DNA of 64,000 nucleotides from Anaerolineae bacterium (GTDB lineage: Bacteria > Chloroflexota > Anaerolineae > Aggregatilineales > Phototrophicaceae). The position numbers and the translations under genes were made by a program. The notes under the pieces are model-generated. The model was not told the origin of the DNA and ran no database searches. It saw only the letters and a program-made list of their open reading frames with translations. The stretch lies in NCBI GenBank assembly GCA_022822305.1, contig JAJEBY010000003.1, positions 310,001 through 374,000 on the forward strand, given 5' to 3'. Of the stretch, positions 33,466-42,682 are shown piece after piece. Each line of letters opens with the position of its first letter. The stretch's first letter is position 1.

Positions 33466-34710
33466 CTACTCAAATATGTCTTCCCACTCTTCTTGAGCGA
33501 TCTGCAAGAACTCATCCAACTCCATATCGCCTTCCAGATAGAGTTGGAAGGGCTCGTCGAACTGACGCATCAGCTCTTCCGCGGCCGGGAGGCCGGTGAA
33601 TTCGTTGGCCAGGTAACCGGCCTGGAAGATCTCGAAGGCCGTCATGAAGAGTTCATCGGTCTGGATGAAGTCCGGCGTCGCGTTGACATTGCCCGGGAAG
33701 GCATTGGCGATCGATGTCAGATTGGAGTTGCCTTCGACGCTGGTCAAGTAATCGATCAGCTTCCAGGCTTCGGCCTTGTGCTCGGTGTTGGCGCTGATGC
33801 CAATGCCCCAAGAGGCGTAAGGCAGACCGCGCGGTCCATCATAGCCCTCGGCGGCCGGCAGCGCCGTGATATCGAAGTTAAGGTCCGGATTGCGCTCGCG
33901 GATCAGCGTGAAGTGAGCCAGGGTGTTGATGATCATGGCGACGCGCTCGTTGACGAATTCTTCGACCTTCTCGTTTTCCTTCATGGCGAAGGCGCCAGGC
34001 GCGACCACACCAGCGTCATGCAGGCTCTTGATGTAGGCCATCGTATCGGCCAGCGCTTCGTTGTCGACCAGGTTGGGTTGCCCCATGTCATCGAGCATGC
34101 TGCCGCCCGTGGCCCAGAGCCAGGACATGGTGTCGTTCTGGATGCCGTTGGGCTGCTCAAGCGAAAGCGGCTGCGCCCAGCCATAGACGTTATTGTCGGG
34201 GTCGGTCAGCGCTTCGGCGGCGGCGGCGAATTCGGCGCGCGTCGACGGCGGATCAATGCCGGCGGCCTCGAGCATGTCAAGATTGACGAAGACCGGGTAG
34301 ATGAAATTGGCGATGGGGATCATGTAGGTTTCCCCGGCGAGCCTGATCTGCGCCGCCAACTCGCTGTCATCGTAGTCGGCATCGGCCATCGCTTGCGTCA
34401 AGCTATGCAGCGCGCCCTGCTTCCACAAGACATTCACCCAGGCGCCATCCAGGCCGACGACGTCCGCCATCGTGCCGGTGGCCGCGCTGGCGATAATCTG
34501 GTCCTTGGTGGTCAGATAGGGTCCGCTGATCGTCTCTACGCGTATGCCCGGGTTGGCCGCTTCAAAATCGTCCAGAATCGCGCGGAATGAGCCCTCGGGC
34601 AATTCCGGCTCCCACCACTGCTGGAACTCCAGCACGACATCCTGCGCCATGGTGACGCCACCCGCCAGCATAAGAGCCAGCACCAACAATCCAACAAGAT
34701 ACTTCTTCAT
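33466..34710 (-). CDS. CUT1 extracellular sugar-binding protein
   Basis: The ATG at 34710, with AAGGAG upstream, gives a 414-residue precursor. It has a clean signal peptide, KKYLVGLLVLALMLAGGV, cut after TMAQ. The mature protein shows SBP_bac_1 features: VLEFQQWWEPELPEGSFRAI, FEAANPGIRVETISG and MADVVGLDGAWVNVLWKQGA. There is no lipobox Cys, so the anchoring mode is unclear. It supplies substrate to the two permeases just downstream, and the kinase and aldolase lie further along the same strand. The upstream gap holds a possible operator at 34884-34900. Confidence 0.94.
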   Translation of the reverse strand: MKKYLVGLLVLALMLAGGVTMAQDVVLEFQQWWEPELPEGSFRAILDDFEAANPGIRVETISGPYLTTKDQIIASAATGTMADVVGLDGAWVNVLWKQGALHSLTQAMADADYDDSELAAQIRLAGETYMIPIANFIYPVFVNLDMLEAAGIDPPSTRAEFAAAAEALTDPDNNVYGWAQPLSLEQPNGIQNDTMSWLWATGGSMLDDMGQPNLVDNEALADTMAYIKSLHDAGVVAPGAFAMKENEKVEEFVNERVAMIINTLAHFTLIRERNPDLNFDITALPAAEGYDGPRGLPYASWGIGISANTEHKAEAWKLIDYLTSVEGNSNLTSIANAFPGNVNATPDFIQTDELFMTAFEIFQAGYLANEFTGLPAAEELMRQFDEPFQLYLEGDMELDEFLQIAQEEWEDIFE

Positions 34711-34883
34711 CTGATGTCTCTCCTTGCCAAATACTGTATACGATGTGCAACTAACAAGACGCCCGCGAGAGCCGCCGGCCGCCCCGTTTACTGCTCTGGT
34801 CATTTAGTCTATAAGACGATCCTCCGTCAACTTGGGTAAGTTAATGCGCTACTTTAACTCGTTTTTGGCGAAATTCCAAGATA

Positions 34884-34900
34884 TTGCAAAATAATTGCAA
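34884..34900. promoter_or_regulatory. Possible operator: two TTGCAA palindromes five bases apart
   Basis: TTGCAA-AATAA-TTGCAA lies 174 nt upstream of the sugar-binding protein ATG, in the AT-rich gap 34711-34974. Each half is self-complementary, so the site has dyad symmetry of the kind bound by dimeric repressors such as LacI or ROK proteins. No regulator gene is adjacent. This is a sequence observation only. Confidence 0.4.
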
Positions 34901-34974
34901 GTTTTGGACAGTCGGGGTTAGTGGGATCGACGCCGGCCCGGCTCGCGCAGTCTGCTCGCGAGCGCCGAATCACG

Positions 34975-35784
34975 TCACATCACGATTTCAAATCGAGCCT
35001 GATGCGTGCGGTTCATGTCCAAGGGCCCCACGAATTGAGGTTTTGTGGTGCGCAGTTTGACCAGAAACGGCACTTCTCCACGCCTGTTCAACTCGTGGGC
35101 AATCGCGCTCATTTCGTCCGTCGGCGAAGCGACGGTGATGATCCAGTCGCGGGTATGGAAATCGGCTGTAACTGCGCCCGGGACCGGGCTGCCCGGCCGC
35201 GGCTCGACGCCGAGCATAGCGCTGTAACGTCTGACGCCTTCATCAAGATCACGCGCCATGGCGACGACGCCGGCGACGCCGGTCACGCCGTTCTCGTGCG
35301 TGATGCGTTCTTCGGTGACGGGCAAACGCCAATCGCGGGGCGTGATATCCATGGTGATTGCCGGATAACGCGTCACTGTCGTTGAGATGCCCTGCCCGAT
35401 CGACTCCCTGCCATCAGGCGTGACGCGCCCGCCTTGATGCGGTCCCTTGATCCCGTAGCCGTGATTTTCGATGCGCTTGATGGTGGCGTCAATATTATCC
35501 GTCGCCAACGCATATCCAACGAACCCCATGCCGTTGTTGTAGATGAAGAGCCAGTGACGGCCGTGGTCTTCGTGCTTGACCTTGAGGTATTCCCTGTCGG
35601 TGGGAGCAACCAGCTCGATGTAGACGGTATCGCGCAAGGCGACCAGGTTATTGTGGGTGTGGCCATCCGGATGCACGCCGCCTTCAAACACGGTGAAGCC
35701 CAGCGCTCGGAAATCGTCGGCGGCTTCGTCGCGATCTTCGACGCCAACAATGATGTGATCCACAGTCAATTGTGATTCTGACAT
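34975..35784 (-). CDS. Glyoxalase-like (VOC superfamily) domain protein
   Basis: This 269-residue protein begins LTVDHIIVGVEDRDEAADDF and has DTVYIELVAPTDREYLKVKH, a typical start and metal-site region of a vicinal-oxygen-chelate fold. A second half (GVVAMARDLDEGVRRYSAML) repeats the module, giving the paired beta-alpha-beta-beta-beta units needed for one site. It is closest to the Glyoxalase_3 group of unknown reaction. The gene is the last of the peptide operon, 9 nt after the dipeptidase gene. Confidence 0.85.
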   Translation of the reverse strand: MSESQLTVDHIIVGVEDRDEAADDFRALGFTVFEGGVHPDGHTHNNLVALRDTVYIELVAPTDREYLKVKHEDHGRHWLFIYNNGMGFVGYALATDNIDATIKRIENHGYGIKGPHQGGRVTPDGRESIGQGISTTVTRYPAITMDITPRDWRLPVTEERITHENGVTGVAGVVAMARDLDEGVRRYSAMLGVEPRPGSPVPGAVTADFHTRDWIITVASPTDEMSAIAHELNRRGEVPFLVKLRTTKPQFVGPLDMNRTHQARFEIVM

Positions 35785-35793
35785 GGCGACTAC

Positions 35794-36879
35794 CTATCCT
35801 TTCAGCACTGCATCAAAAACGCGCATATAATTGCCGCCGAGCAGCTTCAAGATGGCGTCGTCGCTATGACCGCGCTGCGCCAGGCGCTCGGTGAGTCTCG
35901 GCAATTTTGAGATGTCTTCCAGGCCGGCCGGCGCGTATTCCAGGCTGTAGAAATCGCTGCCCAAGCCGACATGATCGTCGCCGACCTGCTCAAGCATCGC
36001 TTCGATATCGTCGACGATGGCGTCGATATCCGGCTGGCTCCAGAAGATGACGCCGGCGACGCCGCCGTTAGCGGCGAGCGCTTGCAATTTGCTCACGCCC
36101 GTGGCCGGATTGATGGCCAGCAGCGGCGCTTTGTAAGCGGGATTGTTGCCGCGCAGGACGTTGGAATGGGAGAGGATGACGGGCGCCGAAGACAGTTCCA
36201 GGATTTCCCAGAAGCCGTCATCGGCGAGATGGGCGAGATCAATGACAATGCCCAGCTCGTTCATACGCGTGATTAGCTCCCGCCCCAAACGCGTGAGGCC
36301 GCCGGTTCGCACACCCAGCTGAGTGCCATCGGCAAAGTGATTGCGCCGGCTGTGGGTCAGCGAAACGATGCGCAAGCCCAAGCGATAGAAGATCTCGATC
36401 AAATTGGGATTCAGCTCCAGGGGTTCGACGCCTTCAAAGCTCAGAATCAGGGCCGTCTTGTTTTCGGCTTTGGCGCGGCGAATATCGTCGGCGCTGGTCG
36501 CCAGCAGCACATGATCGGTGTTGTCGTCGATCTCGCGATGGAAAACGCGCGCCATATCCAGCGCGCGCTGCAAGGGCGCGCCGCCGTACTCATCGCCGAT
36601 GAAAATCGCCATCACTTGCGCGGTGACCCCGCCTTCGCGCAGGCGAGGAATATCGTATTGGCCCATGCACTGAAAGGTCATGGCGTAGGGCGAGAGTTGA
36701 TACGGCGTCGCCTGGTCGTGTTTTGCGCCCGGCGCCACCCCGTCCCATTGCTCCGGCGCAGGCACATTAGGCCGTTCGCGGAAGCGAAAAAGTCCGTCAG
36801 CGAGGGGTATCAGAATATCCGAGTGTCCGTCAATGACGATGGCGCGCTCATGCAGCGCTATGGCGTGATCGGCTGTCAT
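35794..36879 (-). CDS. Membrane-dipeptidase (M19, renal dipeptidase family) metallopeptidase
   Basis: This protein of about 361 residues shows the M19 signature sites: the first metal pair in IVIDGHSDILIPLADG, the bridging Glu in ALILSFEGVEPLELNPN, the conserved LRIVSLTHSRRNHFADG, and His ligands in GIVIDLAHLADDGF and APVILSHSNVL. The C-terminal GLGSDFYSLEYAPAGLED segment follows. No signal peptide is present, so it acts in the cytoplasm on imported di-peptides or D-amino-acid-containing dipeptides. The start at 36879 has GGAGG five bases upstream. It follows the two M14-like genes. Confidence 0.93.
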   Translation of the reverse strand: MTADHAIALHERAIVIDGHSDILIPLADGLFRFRERPNVPAPEQWDGVAPGAKHDQATPYQLSPYAMTFQCMGQYDIPRLREGGVTAQVMAIFIGDEYGGAPLQRALDMARVFHREIDDNTDHVLLATSADDIRRAKAENKTALILSFEGVEPLELNPNLIEIFYRLGLRIVSLTHSRRNHFADGTQLGVRTGGLTRLGRELITRMNELGIVIDLAHLADDGFWEILELSSAPVILSHSNVLRGNNPAYKAPLLAINPATGVSKLQALAANGGVAGVIFWSQPDIDAIVDDIEAMLEQVGDDHVGLGSDFYSLEYAPAGLEDISKLPRLTERLAQRGHSDDAILKLLGGNYMRVFDAVLKG

Positions 36880-36888
36880 CAACCCCTC

Positions 36889-39336
36889 CTATTTCAACAC
36901 GACCGTCTGCTCGGGCTGGGCGGCGCTCAGGTAGATGCTGTTGGAGATCAGTTTGAGCGAATGCGTCCAAATGGCGCGGAAACCGGGGCGTATGCCCATC
37001 ACAGTCACCTGCCCCAGTCCGCATTGACGGGTGGCCACGGCGGCGCCGGTAAATTGCTCCGGTTGCAAAACGTAGAAGTCGTCGGGGTCATAATCGACCG
37101 AGTGAAAGGACGCCACCACATCGACATCGCCGCCAGCCTGGAATATCGGCCCGCCGACGACGCTGGAAAAAGACTCGGTTTCGTACATGCCCCAGCACTG
37201 ATCCCGATGAAATTGCCCGGCTTCGTCATAGTATCCGCGCAAGCCGTAAGTCAGCGGCGAGTTGTCCGACAGCGTCAGGCACACGCGTCCGGCGCCCAGA
37301 CTGTCGGCGGAAACGGACAAATCGATCAGGTCGAGATAATCTGCGGTCGCCAGTAGACCGCCCCCGGAACCCAGGCCCAGATAGTGACCGCCCGCTTTGA
37401 TGTAGCGGCGAAGCGTGTCCAGCCCAGGTTGACCGATGCCTTCGGGATGGCCGGGCAGGTCCCATTGTTCGCTGTTGCGGCGGGTTCTGGCTTCCCAGCC
37501 GCCGACGATTTCCCTGGCATTGCCTTCCGGCACGATCAAGATGCCCGTGCGCTCCATCCAGCCGGGCGTGATTTGCCTTTGCGTGATCTGAAGACAATCG
37601 AATTCCAGCTTCTCCAATCCCCACCATAATTCGCCAATGGAGTAGGGATGAGGACGATCAACGCCTTGGCCGCTATAGAGCGCGACGCGCGGCAGTCTCA
37701 ATTGACGGGCTTGAATAGCCGTGCCGGCGGGAATGACACTCAGTCGCAGGTCGAGGCCGGCGGCGCGTTGTTTCAGATTGCCCAGCCCCAGGTTCTCAAC
37801 GATGAATGTACCGGGCTGATAATTCACATCGCCGGCAGAAAACGCCGCTGTCGACCAGAGAACGCCCGCGTGCGCTTTCAGCAGGCGATTGACCAAACGC
37901 AGGCCATCGAGGGTATTGGGGATGGCGACATGGCTTGTATCGGAACTAGCGTCCGTCACATCGAGGCGGGGCGCAGGCGCTTCAATGACCGGTCGCAAGC
38001 GCGCGTCCCGCCAGGCATCCGCATCTTCCAGCAATGACAATTTGAAGACTTGCAAACCCAGCGGATGCGCCATCGCCACAAATTTCGAGCCTTCGGAGGA
38101 GAGCAATTCGTCGATCAACGGGGCGCGGGACTGGGCCCGGGGCACGATAAAAGCGGGCTGCGGCTGATCCGCCTGATATACGGCGATGCCATGCGCCAGC
38201 AAAACGCGGATGAGCTCGGCCAAACCCCCGCGTTCCGCCTGATCGACCGGGATGATATAGGCGTCTTCAGCGGCGTCGGCGATGTTGGCTTGCCCGTTGC
38301 GGAAGATCGTGTCGGCGATGCGCTCGGGATTGGCTGCAGTCTGCCCCAAGACAGCCAACGCGGCCGCGACCTTTTGATCGACGCGATCGTGCCAGGGCTG
38401 CGTGCCCGGCGTGCGCGCGCTTTCCGTGATCAGAGACGGAACGCCATGCAGGCCCATCGCGCCGGTGATATTGCCCATCGAACCGCGTTTGGGCTGATCC
38501 GCCGGCTGACCGGGCATGGGATAGGAGAACATATTGGCGGCGTAGTAGTTGTATCCTTCCGCCTCCCAAGCCGATTTGATGGCCGCGCCGAAGTCGTTGA
38601 TGATCTCTTGCACATTGCGCGGGGCGAGGTCGGCGGTGTGTTCGCCGTCTTCCGGGAACCAGCACACTTCCGGCGTGACGACACCCAGCAGAAAGGCGTC
38701 TTCGTGCGCGTCGTAGAGAGAAATAGGCTGCCATTCGTGATACAGGTTCAGAATTGCGCGGCCTTCGGGCTGGGTCAAATGCAGGAAGTCGCGGTTGATA
38801 TAGAAGCCGTAGCGATTGCCGGCGACTGAAGAATCCTCCGCCAGCGGATATCGTCGCCAAAGCTCAATCGCCATATCGCGTCCATCCGGGTTCACCAACG
38901 GCACGATCAGCACAATCAACCGGTCCAGGATGGCGCGCACGGATTCCGCATCCGACCAGGCCAGCTTCTCCGCCAGCGCAAGCAGCGCCTCGACATGGGA
39001 GGCTTCGTGCCCGAAAGACTCGCCCATGACGGCAGCGGCAAAGCGCAAGTTGTCCGGTGGCTCGCCGACGGCATCTGGCTGACGGCCGCGCAGGGTGTGG
39101 CGTCGCAGCTGCGGACGCTGGCGCGCGCCGGCGGCGGTACGATGACGATCGAGATCGCCGATGATTGCTTCAGATGCGACGACGATGGCGTAGATGCCGC
39201 GACCTTCTCGGCTGCGTTCCAATAGCTGCAGTTTGACGCGCGGACTGGCGTCCAGGCGACGCAGCGTTTCCAAAAACTTGTCGTAATCAACCAGCTCGGC
39301 GGCCGGAATCTGTGTCAATTCTCTGGGCAGGGTCAT
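36889..39336 (-). CDS. M14-like zinc carboxypeptidase with C-terminal amidotransferase-like domain, copy A
   Basis: This 815-residue protein has an M14 peptidase-like domain in the first 330 residues. It contains VPLVNPDGRDMAIELWRRY, GFYINRDFLHLTQPE, the DAHED motif with the third zinc His, and PSLITESARTPGTQ with the catalytic-type Glu. The usual HxxE zinc pair is altered to FGHE in GESFGHEASHVEALL. A linker region follows, and the last 260 residues look like a class-I-amidotransferase-like fold with GHYLGLGSGGGLLAT, where Ser stands at the nucleophile turn. Copy B is directly upstream without a gap. It probably trims or senses peptides imported by the DppBC-type system. Confidence 0.82.
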   Translation of the reverse strand: MTLPRELTQIPAAELVDYDKFLETLRRLDASPRVKLQLLERSREGRGIYAIVVASEAIIGDLDRHRTAAGARQRPQLRRHTLRGRQPDAVGEPPDNLRFAAAVMGESFGHEASHVEALLALAEKLAWSDAESVRAILDRLIVLIVPLVNPDGRDMAIELWRRYPLAEDSSVAGNRYGFYINRDFLHLTQPEGRAILNLYHEWQPISLYDAHEDAFLLGVVTPEVCWFPEDGEHTADLAPRNVQEIINDFGAAIKSAWEAEGYNYYAANMFSYPMPGQPADQPKRGSMGNITGAMGLHGVPSLITESARTPGTQPWHDRVDQKVAAALAVLGQTAANPERIADTIFRNGQANIADAAEDAYIIPVDQAERGGLAELIRVLLAHGIAVYQADQPQPAFIVPRAQSRAPLIDELLSSEGSKFVAMAHPLGLQVFKLSLLEDADAWRDARLRPVIEAPAPRLDVTDASSDTSHVAIPNTLDGLRLVNRLLKAHAGVLWSTAAFSAGDVNYQPGTFIVENLGLGNLKQRAAGLDLRLSVIPAGTAIQARQLRLPRVALYSGQGVDRPHPYSIGELWWGLEKLEFDCLQITQRQITPGWMERTGILIVPEGNAREIVGGWEARTRRNSEQWDLPGHPEGIGQPGLDTLRRYIKAGGHYLGLGSGGGLLATADYLDLIDLSVSADSLGAGRVCLTLSDNSPLTYGLRGYYDEAGQFHRDQCWGMYETESFSSVVGGPIFQAGGDVDVVASFHSVDYDPDDFYVLQPEQFTGAAVATRQCGLGQVTVMGIRPGFRAIWTHSLKLISNSIYLSAAQPEQTVVLK

Positions 39337-41775
39337 CTATTCGGCTCCGGCAGCTGCAAAAATGGCGTTGGATAAGAGCTTGTTGCTGTGTGTCCAATAG
39401 GCGCGGAAACCGGGCCGAACGCCAATGACGGTCGCTCGCCCGCTATCATAGGCGGCGCTGGCGACGGCGACGCCGCCTTCGGAGGCAGCGAAGCGTTCCG
39501 GCTGGACGACAAAGTGATCATCCGGGTCGAATTCAATGTAGTGAAATCGGGCGACGATTTCCACATCCGGATCGCTGGTCTTGAAAATGGGTCCGCCGAC
39601 CTCGCCTACCAAGCTCTCGGTGTAAAACATGGCCGGGCACAGATCGGGCTGCCAGGCTCCGTCTTCCCGCCGGTATCCACGCAAGCCATATGCCAGCGGC
39701 GAGTCGCTGAGATTGAGGATGACGCGGGCTGAACCCAGGCTGTGGTAAGCCAGGTCCAGGTTGATGAGATCGGCATACTCGGGCGTCGCCAGCAGGCCGC
39801 CGCCGGAGCCAATGCCGACATAATGGCCGCCGGCGGCGACAAACGCGCGCAGCGCCGATAACCCGGCGTCGCCGATGCCGTCGGGCGCTCCCGGCAGATC
39901 GAATCCCTTGGTCTTGTGATGCGAGCCCAGCTGCCAGCCATGAACGATGTCGCGGGCGTTGCCATCCGGGACTAAGAGCAAATCGCATCCATCCAGGCCG
40001 CCAGCGCGAATGTCATTCGATTCCAGGGGCGCAAAGTCGAATTCGAGCGACTTCAGCGCCCAACGCATCTCGGCGCGCGGCACCGAATCGGGACGATCGA
40101 CGCCTTGCCCGACATAAAGTCCAATGACGCGCCTGGATAGCGTCTGCAAATCAAGTTCATCCGTATCGGTCGCCGATTCGAGGTCCAGATGCAAGTCATC
40201 GACGAGACCTTCCAGCACGACTCGCGGCAAGTCACGGACGATGAAGCAACCCGCTTGAAGACCGACTGCCGCTCGCATCAGACGGCTGACGGGCAAACCG
40301 CGCGCCAACAGTCGATTGACCAAACGTATGCCGTCCACGGCGTTGGGAATCACGACGGCCGAAGCCATGTCATTTTTATCGGCGCCGAATGTCACCCGGG
40401 GAACTGGCGCTTCGAACAGCGGTCGCAGATGGGCGATGGCATAGTCCCCTCGCTGGGGTTCCGGCAGATCGCTCAGGCGGACGGCATCGACGCCGAGCGC
40501 CGGAGGCATGGCCGCCAGCTTCTCGCGCCCGCTCGATAGCAGGGTCAGGGCGATCGACGCTTCGGCTTGCGCCAGCGGCACGACGTAGGCTGGTTCGGGC
40601 ATATTAGTCTCGTAAACGCTAATGTCGTGTTGCAGCAGCACGCCGATCAGGTAGGCAAGCGCATCGCGATTGAGCTGAGACTTGGGCAGGATGTAGGCAT
40701 CCGCGCCGCCGTTTTCGATATGTACTTGACTGTTGCTGTAAATCATGGCCGCGATGTCGCCGGCAGTGCGCGCGACCTCGCCCAGCAAGGCCATGCCGGC
40801 GGTGACTTTCTGCCGGTTGCGATCGCTCCAGGTCTGCGTGCCGGGCGTCCGGGCGCTTTCGGTGATGATGGCCGGATTGCCATGCAATGCCATCGTGCGG
40901 ACCAGATCGCCGGCCCACATCCAGTGGGGTTTATCGGCTGGCTGACCGAGCATGGGCTGCGCGAACATATCGCTTTCCAGATAATGGTATCCTTCCGCAT
41001 CCCAGGTTGTCTTGATCGCCTGGGCGATTCGATCCACGGTATCGTGAATATTCTGCTGGGCCTTGCCCACGGTCGCTGTGCCGAAAGCCGGGCACCAGCA
41101 GACCTCATCGGTCACCACGCCGAGCAGGAACATGTCTTCGTGCGTGTCATACGTAACGAGCGGATGCCATTCCTGGTAGATTTTGAGCGCGGCCCGGCCT
41201 TCCGGCTGGGTCAGATGCAAGAAATCTCGATTGATATAAAAGCCATAATGATTGCCGGCGGCGGCGCTGTCTTCGGCGAGTCGATGCTCGCGCCAGAGTT
41301 CGATCGCCTCCTCGCGCCCGTCGGGATTGGACATGGGAACGATGCAGACGATGAGCTTCGAGAGGATCTGCGCGACCTCCGCGCTATCTTCCGCGGCGAG
41401 TTTTTCCGCGAGTTGCAGCAGCGCTTCGACATGCGAGGCCTCGTGACCGAAGGATTCGCCCAGGATTAATACCGGGAAGCGCAAGTCGTCGGGCGGATCA
41501 GGAGGCGGCGACTGTCGGTGACGGGCGAGCGACTCGTGCATGATGACCGGGCGCTGCGCCGCGGCCGCTAACGATTGATGATAGTCCAGCCGATTGATGA
41601 CATCTTCGGCGGCGACAACGATGTTGTACAACCCGCGTCCGCCATGCGAGCGTCCCTTGCATTCGATTTTGACGCGCGGGCTGGCCGCCAGTTCACTCAG
41701 ACGAGCAACAAAATCGTCATAGTCGATCAATTCATCCGCGGGCGGTTGGGTATCCGTTCTTGGTACGGGCATCAT
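39337..41775 (-). CDS. M14-like zinc carboxypeptidase with C-terminal amidotransferase-like domain, copy B
   Basis: This protein of about 812 residues is a paralogue of copy A over its whole length. Matching parts are GESFGHEASHVEALLQLAEK, VPMSNPDGREEAIELWREH, GFYINRDFLHLTQPEGRAA, DTHEDMFLLGVVTDEVC, ITESARTPGTQTWSDR and GHYVGIGSGGGLLATPE. The same FGHE replaces HxxE, so the change is ancestral to the duplication and not random decay. The start at 41775 (GAGGAGA just upstream) is chosen over a start at 41829 that would overlap the permease gene. The stop abuts the ATG of copy A. Confidence 0.82.
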   Translation of the reverse strand: MMPVPRTDTQPPADELIDYDDFVARLSELAASPRVKIECKGRSHGGRGLYNIVVAAEDVINRLDYHQSLAAAAQRPVIMHESLARHRQSPPPDPPDDLRFPVLILGESFGHEASHVEALLQLAEKLAAEDSAEVAQILSKLIVCIVPMSNPDGREEAIELWREHRLAEDSAAAGNHYGFYINRDFLHLTQPEGRAALKIYQEWHPLVTYDTHEDMFLLGVVTDEVCWCPAFGTATVGKAQQNIHDTVDRIAQAIKTTWDAEGYHYLESDMFAQPMLGQPADKPHWMWAGDLVRTMALHGNPAIITESARTPGTQTWSDRNRQKVTAGMALLGEVARTAGDIAAMIYSNSQVHIENGGADAYILPKSQLNRDALAYLIGVLLQHDISVYETNMPEPAYVVPLAQAEASIALTLLSSGREKLAAMPPALGVDAVRLSDLPEPQRGDYAIAHLRPLFEAPVPRVTFGADKNDMASAVVIPNAVDGIRLVNRLLARGLPVSRLMRAAVGLQAGCFIVRDLPRVVLEGLVDDLHLDLESATDTDELDLQTLSRRVIGLYVGQGVDRPDSVPRAEMRWALKSLEFDFAPLESNDIRAGGLDGCDLLLVPDGNARDIVHGWQLGSHHKTKGFDLPGAPDGIGDAGLSALRAFVAAGGHYVGIGSGGGLLATPEYADLINLDLAYHSLGSARVILNLSDSPLAYGLRGYRREDGAWQPDLCPAMFYTESLVGEVGGPIFKTSDPDVEIVARFHYIEFDPDDHFVVQPERFAASEGGVAVASAAYDSGRATVIGVRPGFRAYWTHSNKLLSNAIFAAAGAE

Positions 41776-41788
41776 TCTCCTCGTTACG

Positions 41789-42682
41789 TTACAAAGTGGT
41801 ACGCGGATCAAATGCGTCTCGCAGGCCATCGCCGACGAAATTGATGCTCAGCACGGACGCGAATATGAGCAGGCCCGGCACGATGGAGAGCCAGGTGGCC
41901 GTCGTCAGTTGTCCCTGCGCCAAATAGAGCATGCTGCCCCAGCTCGGCAGCGGCACTTGAATGCCCAGCCCGAGATAGCTGAGGCCTGATTCCAGCAGGA
42001 TGGCGCGGGTAATGCCGAGCGTGGCGGCGACGATGATCGTTCCCAAGGCGTTGGGCAAGATGTGACGCAGCATGATTCTGGCGTTGCCGACGCCGATCGC
42101 GCGCGCGGCCAGCACGTATTCTTCTTCTTTGAGGCTCAAAAACGAGGCGCGGACCAGGCGCGCCAATCCCATCCAACTCACGATGCCGATGACGAAGGCC
42201 AACGCCGTCAACGTCTGCCCGACGATGGTTACGAAGATCATCGCCATGACAATCGGCGGAAACATGAACATGATATCGGTGAAGCGCATGAGCACATTGT
42301 CGATGATGCCGCCGAAGTAGCCGGCGACGCTGCCGATCGAAACGCCGACAATCAACGAAACGGCCATCGCCAGCATGCCCACGGAGAGTGAAACCCGGCC
42401 ACCGAGCATGGAGCGCGCCAACTGGTCGCGGCCGAGATCGTCGGTGCCAAAGGGATGCGCCACTGATGGCGGCTGCAAGCGCCAACGCATGTTGATGCGC
42501 AGGGGATCGTATGGAGAAATCACATCGACCAGAATGGCGGAGGCAACGAGAATGGTAATGACAAACAGGCCGAGCGCCGCCAGGCGATGGCGCGAAAACT
42601 TCTTGAGAATGAGCCAGGAATACGAACGCGGCTCGCCCATGGAAAGCGAATCCATGGATGAGGGGGTCGATATATCACTCAT
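41789..42682 (-). CDS. Dipeptide/oligopeptide ABC transporter permease, DppC type
   Basis: This membrane protein of about 297 residues has a helix near HRLAALGLFVITILVASAIL and the family block FGTDDLGRDQLARSMLGGRV. The EAA loop RAIGVGNARIMLRHILPNAL contacts the ATPase. It ends NFVGDGLRDAFDPR, as in DppC/OppC proteins. The ATG at 42682 overlaps the DppB gene end by 8 nt (ATGAGTGA). No DppD or DppF ATPase lies in the operon. Confidence 0.95.
   Translation of the reverse strand: MSDISTPSSMDSLSMGEPRSYSWLILKKFSRHRLAALGLFVITILVASAILVDVISPYDPLRINMRWRLQPPSVAHPFGTDDLGRDQLARSMLGGRVSLSVGMLAMAVSLIVGVSIGSVAGYFGGIIDNVLMRFTDIMFMFPPIVMAMIFVTIVGQTLTALAFVIGIVSWMGLARLVRASFLSLKEEEYVLAARAIGVGNARIMLRHILPNALGTIIVAATLGITRAILLESGLSYLGLGIQVPLPSWGSMLYLAQGQLTTATWLSIVPGLLIFASVLSINFVGDGLRDAFDPRTTL

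Noticed and set aside
33493..34590. 365-codon plus-strand frame inside the sugar-binding protein gene
   Set aside because: It mirrors a convincing SBP_bac_1 gene with a signal peptide; codon bias fits the minus strand.
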